From positions 1 to 64,000 of the forward strand of contig JAJNNQ010000100.1 of the NCBI GenBank assembly GCA_027886175.1: 64,000 nt of DNA, written 5' to 3'. This document shows positions 54,344 to 64,000 of this stretch, in pieces. The position numbers and the translations under genes are program-made. This DNA comes from Phylloscopus collybita. Taxonomy: Eukaryota > Chordata > Aves > Passeriformes > Phylloscopidae. The first letter of the stretch is position 1. Each line of letters starts with the position of its first letter. Below the pieces are notes generated by a model. The model saw only the letters and a list, made by a program, of their open reading frames with translations. It searched no databases and was not told the DNA's origin.

Positions 54344-55800
54344 TGTTTTTACAAGTGAGAGGAGAACATGTAACATGTTTGGGAAAGCACAGAGACATTC
54401 CTGCCTTTTGTTCTCCTCCTTGAATCTTTTGTGGTGGATGGCTGGGGGCTGAGACTGAAGATTTTAATTAGCCTTTAACTTGGAAAGAACATGGAATGAG
54501 GAAACAGCTTTTTAAAATTTGTCAACTTGACTGATTTATGAAGTAACTTCAATAATAAAATGTCTGTGGTAGTCCCCATCAAGTTTTTAAGAACTATTTC
54601 TTTGAAGTGGAGACAGCGTTTGAGTGATGTGAATTATTTCTGCTAGCTTAAGCTTTCCTTTTCAAGGCATTTAGGTAGCCTCAGCCCCGGCATTGAACAA
54701 TGGTGCTTTAGGGAAAAGGAAGCAGAGACAGAGGGGTTGAAAAAGGCGTGTGAGACTTGCCTTACATATCCCCAGTTTGGGAAGGTACTGAACATCAAAT
54801 GAAACTCGGGACAGCTGGGGTTCAGTTGCTTTTGGGTTTGTGATCTGTTTTGGGGCTTTTATCACTGGGGCAAAGAATATTTAACTTTCCTTGCCTGGAG
54901 GAGCTGTTTTCCTTGTCTTGCCTTTGTCATGAGGTGTGACAGTTTTGCACCCAAAACTGTGTGTCCTGTGTCCAGTGTTTGGTGCTTTTGCCTGTGGCAT
55001 TCCCAGGGTTGGGGCTCCTTCAGGATGTGCTTCCGTCAGAATACTTCCTTGAGCTGGATGTCTGGGAGAGGTGTTGGAATGGCAGTCGCAGTAGTTTTTC
55101 ATGGTTTCCAGGCTCTTTCACCCAGTTCATTCCAGTCCATTTCAGAATGTGATGCAGAGCAGAATGACTGCAGTTCAACTGTAAGTACAGTTCAGCCAGA
55201 ATGGGTGCATGAACTTCAGCATCAGAGGTGTAAATGCTTGGGCATCTGTGAGTTTGCTGGAACCTGTGAAGTCCCAAGACCTGAATAACAGGCCCTGAGC
55301 TCAAGTTGACCTTGAGATGAAAGTTTAAACCAGATGTTGTGTTTGTATCCCCTGAGTAGTGAAAGAACCAGGTTCATGAGTGTTCTGCACTAGGTCGCTG
55401 CTCATTAGTGAAACAGGGCTTGACCGTTCCATGTTTAGATGTCACTGTTGGACGTGAAAGAAAGACACAGACTCGTGAATCAGAAGGCTGATGCTCTAAA
55501 AAGGGGCTGGTTTATTCTCAGAAGCTATTTTTATTCCCTTTTACAATGTGCCCACCTAAGAGGTGGGATCCTTTGAACCGTTGGTCACACCAAGGGTCAA
55601 CAAGCAAAGTCCCTCCTTAGGAGGGAAATGTGAAAAACTAGATAGTTTAAAAAGTATGACCTTGTTTACCAGTTTTGGTCCCTGGGAAAGAACTTCAGAG
55701 AACCTGAACATGACAAGCAGTGACTACATTTAGAGGCCAGAGAGGGCCCGGAAATGAGTCCTGTGGCCTTGCTGGGAGGTGCAGGGGCAAAGGCAGCCCC
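54344..55800 (+). repeat. 1.5-kb segmental duplication, right copy
   Basis: This is the partner of 43,679-45,162, with small indels (for example a missing TACTCTTAGGGTGTGTTCT near the start). The candidate 35-bp exon with acceptor and GTAAGT donor is kept at about 55,146-55,180. It exits into module sequence near the mini-exon region, not at the same point as the left copy. Confidence 0.87.
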
Positions 55801-55948
55801 TGGATTGCCCCTTAAGCCTTGGCCACTCTTTGGGTGCAATCCAGGAGGAGGCTGAAGCCAGCTGTTCCCGCAAAAGAACTTGTGTGAGCCTCTTTCTCGC
55901 ACCCAATTGTCCAGGCTGGGCACTGTCCCAGCACCAGTCACTGCTCTC
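55801..55948 (-). other. Junction between duplication and module array
   Basis: Sequence is shared with neither neighbouring copy that I can identify, except that its right end leads into a CACTGCTCTCC site matching the donor side of the 42-bp exon type. Confidence 0.4.
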
Positions 55949-57682
55949 CTTGCCTTCTTCACCTTGACTGCTGATATCCAGCTTTACTTCCTCAAAATAG
56001 TAACAAGGAACAGTGCTGTAACAGAGCCACCATTTACACTTCCCCTGCAAAGACAAACAGTGACCCACCTCCTCAGGGAAAGCCCTCTCACCCGGAATGG
56101 GGCGCTCTGCCACACATTCTATCCATCTGCATCTGAAAGAAAGTGAGCAACAAAAGTCAAAGTGCTGCAGGAGGACTTAAAAGCTCCAGACCTCTTGTGT
56201 CATATCTAGGCATATTCCCTACAGTCCAACTCCACCCCACATTACAAATTCCAAGCCCTAGGCATTTACCCTATTACTTCCACACCCAGACTAAGCAGCA
56301 AGGCAGAGCAGCTCCGGGCTAAACACACACCAACACCCGTGACACAGGAGACCACAAACGAGGGAACACAACAGGGACAGAAAACTCTTGGCCACAAGAA
56401 TGGCCCTGAGAACCCAGAGAACTCGGAATGAGGTGACCGAGGTAAGACCGATGGCGAGCTGGCCAGGCTCGCAGAACCCTGCAGGAAGAAGATGCCAGCG
56501 GGATGACTATTTCCAAGGAGCGCAAAAACGGATGCCCGAGAGTGCTACGGTCAGAATCACCTCCCTGTCTTTGCCTTCTGACAAGTCCTAATCCACCAGA
56601 ATGGATCATTGCGGAGCACAGCTGTCGACACAGCTCAGAACAAGACCTGAAAGGACACTGGACTGGATGCTCCTGAGGAGAGGGGCGATGCCTGTCCCAG
56701 CTCCCGAGTCAAAGGCGCCGAGCCGAGGAGCGCAGAGAGCGCAGATGCTAAGACTGACGCCAGGGTTTCCGAGAGGCCCCCGGAAAGCCCACGGCAAAAG
56801 ATGTAAAGGCGAGATGCCCAGAAGACACAAAAGGCACCACAGAAAAGTGACACAACACGCACCGGGACTGCTCTGCCCTGCACACCTCAGCATTGTGATC
56901 AAAACTGAGACTTCCCTTCGATGGGGCCCAAGGGGTCACATCTTGGACATCCCTGTCTCCAAAGCTGACTCAAAAATCCCTCCCAGTGACCCTTGACCCG
57001 GCACACTGCTTTTGATCTCCTCTGTGATCTGTAGCCCTGCACTTATCTCTGGGATGAGAATCCACGTCGGGTGCAAAAGAAGGCCAGCTACATGGAAATG
57101 AACGCGTCGGCCCCGTGGACGTCGAGACACCTCCGCGTCCGCCTCGGTGCTGCCGTAACCGGATTTGGGCTCCGCACCTCCTCACAGTACCTAGGACCAC
57201 AAAACAAAAAATGTGACTATTGCCCTCCAGGAGAGCAATCCCCACGGCTCCTCCGCACCAATGGCCCAGCTCGCCTCGAATCTTCATTCAACTCCAGAGG
57301 CTGCTCAGAGGGTACCTGCAAAATGAAAAGGTACACGCTTAGCAAGCTGCTGCCCACCGCCCTCTTATGAGCCACCCCACCTAAAGGCCGACTCACCCGC
57401 TCGCCTCTATTCCTGGGCACGCCTGGGGCAGCGGCAGCACCTGCAAATAAACAAAGCAAAAAGGCTCGCTGAGATGTCGTGAAACGGCAACCGCCCCGGT
57501 CCGACTGAAGTACGCCAAAAGTGTACCTTAGGCTTTCATCCATCTGGCCTCTGGCAGCCCGGGTCAGGAGAACTGGCAAGCAGAACACCTAAAATAAAAA
57601 AGCCCCAGATGATGCTTGGAGCTGCACCAGAAATCGAGACCTGAGCAGTGACAACTGCTTCTGCCCTCCGATCTCTGCTCAC
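55949..57682 (-). pseudogene. Subtelomeric module, unit 1
   Basis: On the minus strand the 42-bp exon type lies at 55,949-55,990 (reading EVKLDISSQGEEGK), but its donor is GAGAGC and therefore lost. The 64-bp exon type is at 56,069-56,132 with a GTGGGT donor. The 45-bp type at 57,544-57,588 keeps its AG acceptor but has AT in place of the GT donor. A segment after TTTTCATTTTGCAG (near 57,316) and one after TTGTGGTCCTAG (near 57,190) look like further exons. The gene is unrecognised and probably decayed. Confidence 0.45.
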
Positions 57683-59414
57683 CTCCCTCCACTGATCTTT
57701 ACTGCAGATACGCAGCTCCACTTCCTAGAAATAAAGACAAAGAACAGTGCTGTAACAGAGCCACCATTTACACTTCCCCTGTAAAGATAAACAGTGACCC
57801 ACCCCCTCAGGGGAAGCCCCCTCACCCGGCATGGGGCGCTCTGCCGCAGATTCTATCCATCTGCATCTGAAAGAAAGTGAGCAACAAAAGTCAAAGTGCT
57901 GCAGGAGAACTTGACAGCTGCAGACAACTTGTGTCCATCTAGGCATATTCTCCACAGGCCAACTCCACCCCTCATTACAAATTTCAAGCCCCCAGCACTT
58001 GCCCTATTACTTCTACACCCAGACTAGGCAGCAAGGCAGAGCAGCTCCGGGCCAAACACACACCAACACGCGGGACACAGGAGACCACAAACGAGGGAAC
58101 ACAACAGGGACAGAAAACTCTCGGCCACAAGAATGGCCCTGAGGACCCAGAGAACTCGGAATGAGGTGACCGAGGTAAGACCGATGGCGAGCTGGCCAGG
58201 CTCGCAGAACCCTGCAGGAAGAAGATGCCAGCGGGATGACTTATTCCAAGGAGCGCAAAAACGGATGCCCGAGAGTGCTACGGTCAGATTCACCTCCCTG
58301 TCTTTGCCTTCTGACAAGTCCTAATCCACCAGAATGGATCGTTGCGGAGCACAGCTGTCGACACAGCTCAGAACAAGACCTGAAAGGACACTGGACTGGA
58401 TGCTCCTGAGGAGAGGGGCGATGCCTGTCCCAGCTCCCGAGTCAAAGGTGCCGGGCCGAGGAGCGCAGAGATCGCAGATGCTAGGGCTGACTTTAGGGTT
58501 TCCGAGAGGCCCCCGGAAAGGCCACGGCAAAAGACGTGAAAGACGAGACGCCCAAAAGACACAGAAGGCACGACAGACAAGAGACACAACACGCACCGGG
58601 ACTGCTCTGCCCTGCACACCTCAGCATTGTGATCAAAACTGAGACTTCCCTTCGATGGGGCCCAAGGGGTCACATCTTGGACATCCCCGTCTCCAAAGCT
58701 GACTCAAAAATCCCTCCCGGTGACCCCTGACCCAGCACACTGCTTATGATCTCCTCTGTGATCTGTAGCCCTGCACTTATCTCTGGGATGAGAATCCACG
58801 TCGGGTGCAAAGGAAGGCCAGCTCCATGGAAATGAACGCGTCAGCCCCGTGGACGTCAAGACACCTCCGCGTCCGCCTCGGTGCTGCCGTAATCGGATTT
58901 GGGCTCTGCACCTCCTCACGGTACCGAGGACCACAAAACAAAAAATGTGACTATTGCCCTCCAGGAGAGCAATCCCCACGGCTCCTCCGCACCATTGGCC
59001 CAGCTTGCCTCAAATCTTCATTCAACTCCAGAGGCTGCTCAGAGGGTACCTGCAAAATGAAAAGGTACATGCTTAGCAAGCTGCTGCCCACCGCTCTCTT
59101 ATGAGTCACCCCCCCAAAGGCCGACTCACCTGCTCGCCTCTATTCCTGGGCACGCCTGGGGCAGCGGCAGCACCTGCAAAGAAACAAAGCAAAAGGCATG
59201 CTGTGATGTCGTGAAACGGCAACCGCCCCGGTCCGAGTGAAGTACGCCAAAAGTGTACCTTAAGCTTGCACCCATCTGGCCTCTGGCAGCCCGGGTCAGG
59301 AGAACTGGCAAGCAGAACACCTAAAATAAAAAAGCCCCAGATGATGCTTGGAGCTGCACTGGAAATCGAGACCTGAGCAGTGACAACTGCTTCTGCCCTC
59401 CGATCTCTGCTCAC
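57683..59414 (-). pseudogene. Subtelomeric module, unit 2
   Basis: This is a tandem copy of unit 1 with a period of about 1,732 bp. The 42-bp exon at 57,683-57,724 reads EVELRICSKDQWRE and keeps a CTAG acceptor and GTGAGC donor. The 64-bp type follows near 57,797-57,860. The 45-bp type near 59,274-59,318 again has AT at its donor. Confidence 0.5.
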
Positions 59415-60663
59415 CTCCCTCCACTGACCTTTACTGCAGATACGCAGCTCCACTTCCTAGAAATAAAGACAAAGAGCAGTGCTGTAACAGAGCCACCATT
59501 TACACTTCCCCTGCAAAGACAAACAGTGACCCACCTCCTCAGGGGAAGCCCTCTCACCCAGGATGGGGCGCATCTGCATCTGAAAGAAAGTGAGCAACAA
59601 AAGTCAAAGTGCTGCAGGAGAACTTGACAGCTGCAGACATCTTGTGTCCATCTAGGCATATTCTCTACAGTCCAACTCCACCCATCATTACAAATTTCAA
59701 GCCCCCAGCACTTGCCCTATTACTCCTACACCCAGACTAAGCAGCAAGGCAGAGCAGCTCCGGGCCAAACACACACCCACACCCGTGACACAGGAGACCA
59801 CAAACGAGGGAACACAACGGGGACAGAAAACTCTCGGCCACAAGAATGGCCCTGAGGACCCAGAGAACTCAGAATGAGGTGACCGAGGTAAGACCGATGG
59901 CGAGCTGGCCAGGCTCGCAGAACCCTGCAGGAAGAAGATGACTCATTCCAAGGAGCTCAAAGACGGATGCCCGAGAGTGCTACGGTCAGAATCACCTCCC
60001 TGTCTTTGCCTTCTGGCAAGTCCTAATCCGCCAGAATGGATCGTTGCGGAGCACAGCTGTCGACACAGCTCAGAACAAGACCTGAACGGACACCGGACTG
60101 GATGCTCCTGAGGAGAGGGGCGATGCCTGTCCCAGCTCCCGAGTCAAAGGCGCCGGGCCGAGGAGCGCAGAGAGCGCAGATGCTAAGACTGACGCCAGGG
60201 TTTCTGAGAGGCCCCCGGAAGGGCCACGGTAAAAGCCGTGAAAGACAAGATGCCCTGAAGACACAGAAGGCACCACAGACAAGTGACACGACACGCACCG
60301 GTACTGCTCTGCCCTGCACACCTCAGCATTGTGATCAAAACTGAGACTTCCTTTCGATGGGGCCCAAGGGGTCACATCTTGGACATCCCTGTCTCCAAAG
60401 CTGACTCAAAAATCCCTCCCGGTGACCCCCGACCCGGCACACTGCTTTTGATCTCCTCTGTGATCTGTAGCCCTGCACTTATCTCTGGGGCATCTGGGGA
60501 TGGGAATCCATGTCAGGTACAAAGGAAGGCCGGCTCATTGTCTGGGAAGTTCCTGCTGTCACCGGGCTCTTATTGTTGTCTCTTATTCTGCTACAAGAAA
60601 GAAAACCAAAAAAGCGTGAATCTTAGCAGCACATCAGCCAAAAATGGCATTTCTGCTACTCAC

Positions 60664-60865
60664 CATCTCTTAAGAATGCCCGGGTCCTCGGGCAGCACAC
60701 TTTGGCTGCGCTGCAAGGCTGACACTTGCAGAGCCAGCGTCTCCATGGCCTTATTGGCACTGAGCCCACCCACCACGGCCTCTATCAGGGGCGTGAGCAT
60801 CCCCGGTTGCAGTGGGACAAGGGTTCCAGGATGGACATCCCCAGAGAACCCCAAACCGGTGGATT
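60664..60865 (-). CDS. 202-bp candidate exon, unknown protein
   Basis: The segment lies on the minus strand between a GGGGAGGCAG acceptor and a GTGAGTAG donor. Its open frame includes LIEAVVGGLSANKAMETLAL and a following Leu and Gln-rich stretch that could form a short amphipathic or coiled-coil helix. A near-identical copy begins at 63,868 and runs off the window, and a shortened relative lies at 14,541-14,620. This is the best single coding candidate of the module, but I recognise no family. Confidence 0.4.
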
Positions 60866-60889
60866 CTGCCTCCCCACTGTCACTTACTG

Positions 60890-61145
60890 GCTAGCCCTAG
60901 CCCAGGGTTACTGCCTGCACCTGTTCTCAGGGAAACAGGGGTGTTGTGATGACTGCTGTAAGGACTGCTATAGCTGTACTCTTAACTTATATCCCAGCCT
61001 GTACCCCCTCCCTTTCACTGTATGCTCTCTCTGGCCCTTCAGTCCTTCACCTCTCAAGCCCTCCCTCAGCCTCTGTGTGTCACTGTCAAGTCCCCCTTGC
61101 TGGACCCTACACCTTGCAGCCGGGGATGCTCCTTATCCACAGGGT
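60890..61145 (+). repeat. Internal duplication in unit 3, copy 1
   Basis: It shares GGTTACTGCCTGCACCT, TATCCCAGCCTGTACCCC, CCTCTCAAGCCCTCCCTCAG and the GCCGGGGATGCT end with 61,435-61,690, about 545 bp away. The sequence is pyrimidine-rich, and no gene is called. Confidence 0.9.
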
Positions 61146-61434
61146 TCTCAAGAATGTCCCGCAGGCGGGACGCCATCTCCACAGTTGCTCCTACCCTAAC
61201 TAAGTGTAGCCCTGAGTCAGGGCTCCTACCCTAAGTGTGGCCCTGAGTCAGGGCAGAGGCTGACAGAGCCGAACTCTTTGCGGTGGCCAAGGCACGAAGC
61301 CTTACCAACCGCCGCCTCGAGGAGGGGTGGACGCAATCCCCGGCTGCGGAGAGACAGGTGATCCCAGGGAGGGGTGGGGCGGGAAACCCCCTTTTTTCCC
61401 CAACCCTGTGGACCCTGCTCCCCACTACCACTTC
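61146..61434. other. Spacer between the two internal duplicates
   Basis: It contains two TAAGTGTRGCCCTGAGTCAG copies near 61,202 and 61,232, then a GC-rich stretch. No gene is recognised. Confidence 0.5.
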
Positions 61435-61690
61435 CTGCCTAGCCTAGCCTTTGGGTTACTGCCTGCACCTCTCAGGGCGGCTCTCAGGGAAACAGGGGTG
61501 TGGTGCTGTGTATGTGAGCTGCTATAGGTGTGCGCTAACTTGTATCCCAGCCTGTACCCCTCTCTTTCACTGTGTGCTCTCTGACCCTTGAGCCCTTTAC
61601 CTCTCAAGCCCTCCCTCAGCCTCTGTGTGTCACTGTCAAGTCCCCCTGCCGAACCCCACGCCTTGCAACCGGGGATGCTCTTTATCAGGA
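61435..61690 (+). repeat. Internal duplication in unit 3, copy 2
   Basis: This is the partner of 60,890-61,145, moderately diverged from it by small indels. Confidence 0.9.
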
Positions 61691-62599
61691 TACTCCTGGG
61701 ACAGGGATCCCGGGGGGGCCACCAATCTCCCACTGCATCCCTTTACCTTGTGGGCTCTCGAAGACGGCCGACAATGCAAAGCTGGCTAAAACGCAGAGAT
61801 GGGTCAGAACTGCCCTGCCCGGCCAAGTCTGTGGGGATGCTGAGGAGAAACCCTCCCCCTTCACCCCTGAGAGCTCCATCCCACTAGGGCCCTCTCCTCT
61901 AAGATAACTTTAAGTTGCCTCCTGGGACTGAAAAGACTTTTTCCCCATCTCCCGACCAGCTGTCCCAACACTTAGCTTTCAGAAGACGAGCGGACAAAAT
62001 CCGTCCTCGATGGAAATGAACGCGTCGGCCCCGTGGACGTCGAGACACCTCCGCGTCCGCCTCGGTGCTGCCGTAACCGGATTTGGGCTCTGCACCTCCT
62101 CACGGTACCTAGGACCACAAAACAAAAAACGTGACTATTGCCCTCCAGGAGAGCAATCCCCACGGCTCCTCCGCACCATTGGCCCAGCTCGCCTCGAATC
62201 TTCATTCAACTCCAGAGGCTGCTCAGAGGGTACCTGCAAAATGAAAAGGTACACGCTTAGCAAGCTGCTGCACACCGCTCTCTTATGAGTCACCCCCTCA
62301 AAGGCCGACTCACCCGCTCGCCTCTATTCCTTGGCACGCCCGGGGCAGCGGCAGCACCTGCAAAGAAACAAAGCAAAAAGGCTCGCTGAGATGTCGTGAA
62401 ACGGCAACCGCCCCGGTCCGACTGAAGTACGCCAAAAGTGTACCTTAAGCTTGCACCCATCTGGCCTCTGGCAGCCCGGGTCAGGAGAACTGGCAAGCAG
62501 AACACCTAAAATAAAAAAGCCCCAGATGATGCTTGGAGCTGCACCAGAAATCGAGACCTGAGCAGTGACAACTGCTTCTGCCCTCCGATCTCTGCTCAC

Positions 62600-64000
62600 C
62601 TCCCTCCACTGGCCTTTACTGCAGATACGCAGCTCCACTTCCTAGAAATAAAGACAAAGAACAGTGCTGTAACAGAGCCACCATTTACACTTCCCCTGCA
62701 AAGACAAACAGCGACCCACCTCCTCAGGGGAAGCCCCCTCCCCCTGCATGGGGCGCTCTGCCGCAGATTCTATCCATCTGCATCTGAAAGCAAGTGAGCA
62801 ACAAAAGTCAAAGTGCTGCAGGAGAACTTGACAGCTGCAGACATCTTGTGTCCATCTAGGCATATTCTCTACAGTCCAACTCCACCCATCATTACAAATT
62901 TCAAGCCCCCAGCACTTGCCCTATTACTCCTACACCCAGACTAAGCAGCAAGGCAGAGCAGCTCCGGGCCAAACACACACCCACACCCGTGACACAGGAG
63001 ACCACAAACGAGGGAACACAACGGGGACAGAAAACTCTCGGCCACAAGAATGGCCCTGAGGACCCAGAGAACTCAGAATGAGGTGACCGAGGTAAGACCG
63101 ATGGCGAGCTGGCCAGGCTCGCAGAACCCTGCAGGAAGAAGATGACTCATTCCAAGGAGCTCAAAGACGGATGCCCGAGAGTGCTACGGTCAGAATCACC
63201 TCCCTGTCTTTGCCTTCTGGCAAGTCCTAATCCGCCAGAATGGATCGTTGCGGAGCACAGCTGTCGACACAGCTCAGAACAAGACCTGAACGGGCACCGG
63301 ACTGGATGCTCCTGAGGAGAGGGGCGATGCCTGTCCCAGCTCCCGAGTCAAAGGCGCCGGGCCGAGGAGCGCAGAGAGCGCAGATGCTAAGACTGACGCC
63401 AGGGTTTCTGAGAGGCCCCCGGAAGGGCCACGGTAAAAGCCGTGAAAGACAAGATGCCCAGAAGACACAGAAGGCACCACAGACAAGTGACACGACACGC
63501 ACCGGTACTGCTCTGCCCTGCACACCTCAGCATTGTGATCAAAACTGAGACTTCCTTTCGATGGGGCCCAAGGGGTCACATCTTGGACATCCCTGTCTCC
63601 AAAGCTGACTCAAAAATCCCTCCCGGTGACCCCCGACCCGGCACACTGCTTTTGATCTCCTCTGTGATCTGTAGCCCTGCACTTATCTCTGGGGCATCTG
63701 GGGATGGGAATCCATGTCAGGTACAAAGGAAGGCCGGCTCATTGTCTGGGAAATTCCTGCTGTCACCGGGCTCTTATTGTTGTCTCTTATTCTGCTACAA
63801 GAAAGAAAACCAAAAAAGCGTGAATCTTAGCAGCACATCAGCCAAAAATGGCATTTCTGCTACTCACCATCTCTTAAGAATGCCCGGGTCCTCGGGCAGC
63901 ACACTTTGGCTGCGCTGCAAGGCTGACACTTGCAGAGCCAGCGTCTCCATGGCCTTATTGGCACTGAGCCCACCCACCACGGCCTCTATCAGGGGCGTGA
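62600..64000 (-). pseudogene. Subtelomeric module, unit 4, cut by window end
   Basis: From about 62,845 on it matches unit 3 (offset 3,204 bp) with only a handful of differences by eye over more than 1.1 kb, so the duplication or a conversion is very recent. The 42-bp exon is at 62,600-62,641, and the 202-bp exon starts at 63,868 and is incomplete here. Confidence 0.55.

Larger units (their letters stand above)
59415..62599 (-). pseudogene. Subtelomeric module, unit 3 (long form)
   Basis: It has the same order as units 1 and 2 but is longer, with about 1.5 kb of extra sequence between 60,490 and 61,990. The extra part holds the 202-bp candidate exon and two copies of a 260-bp segment. The 42-bp exon is at 59,415-59,456. 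After 61,990 the unit resumes as in units 1 and 2. Units 1 and 2 may be deletion products of this form. Confidence 0.5.

Noticed and set aside
43679..55800. The two 1.5-kb copies as LTRs of one large provirus
   Set aside because: A separate LTR and primer-binding site lie inside (45,245-45,909). The copies lack TG and CA ends and a target duplication, and they contain a splice-bounded exon-like segment.

Overview
The window reads as the left end of a bird chromosome, probably a passerine. It opens with the C-rich strand of the vertebrate telomere repeat, so position 1 is at or near the physical end. It carries a CR1 LINE and two kinds of endogenous retrovirus (ERV) typical of bird genomes, and it is dominated by satellites and segmental duplications. 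I see no intact, confidently identifiable host gene. Almost all long open frames are artefacts of tandem repeats or relics of mobile elements. All similarity statements come from reading the sequence by eye; no database search was possible.

Layout. 1-3,980: telomere array with a degenerate interval, then variant repeats. 3,981-4,480: telomere junction with a short hairpin, G-rich CCAAT-containing sequence, a TA-rich tract and a 40-bp-armed inverted repeat. 4,487-10,400: satellite belt with units of 36-37, 10, about 349, about 26 and 67 bp. 10,400-16,600: a minus-strand module family with splice-bounded mini-exons, including a 275-bp tandem unit carrying a 45-bp and a 42-bp candidate exon. 16,600-24,700: duplicated promoter-like and GC-rich segments, interrupted by a truncated CR1. 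24,700-26,186: a possible LTR and AT-rich DNA. 26,187-38,132: an old provirus (A) with a younger related provirus (B, 27,647-33,837) inserted in its gag-like region. Both insertions have exact 5-bp target duplications. 38,475-39,900: a strongly G-depleted block of unknown origin. 39,900-42,800: 42-bp minisatellite arrays alternating with a host module. 43,679-45,162 and 54,344-55,800: two copies of a 1.5-kb segment flanking an ERVK-like LTR and partial gag and a 6.7-kb, 72-bp-unit satellite that appears to grow out of that gag. 55,949-64,000: four tandem copies of the minus-strand module; the last two are nearly identical, and the final one runs off the window.

How the parts relate. The region behaves as a subtelomeric exchange zone: the same modules recur at about 11-16 kb and 56-64 kb, and at 17-19, 23-24 and 40-43 kb. 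Three points deserve most attention: the mini-exon array on the minus strand, the ERV-derived satellite carrying a CTCF-like core in nearly every 72-bp unit, and the nested ERV family whose two members share deletions and stop codons, suggesting it spread while already defective.
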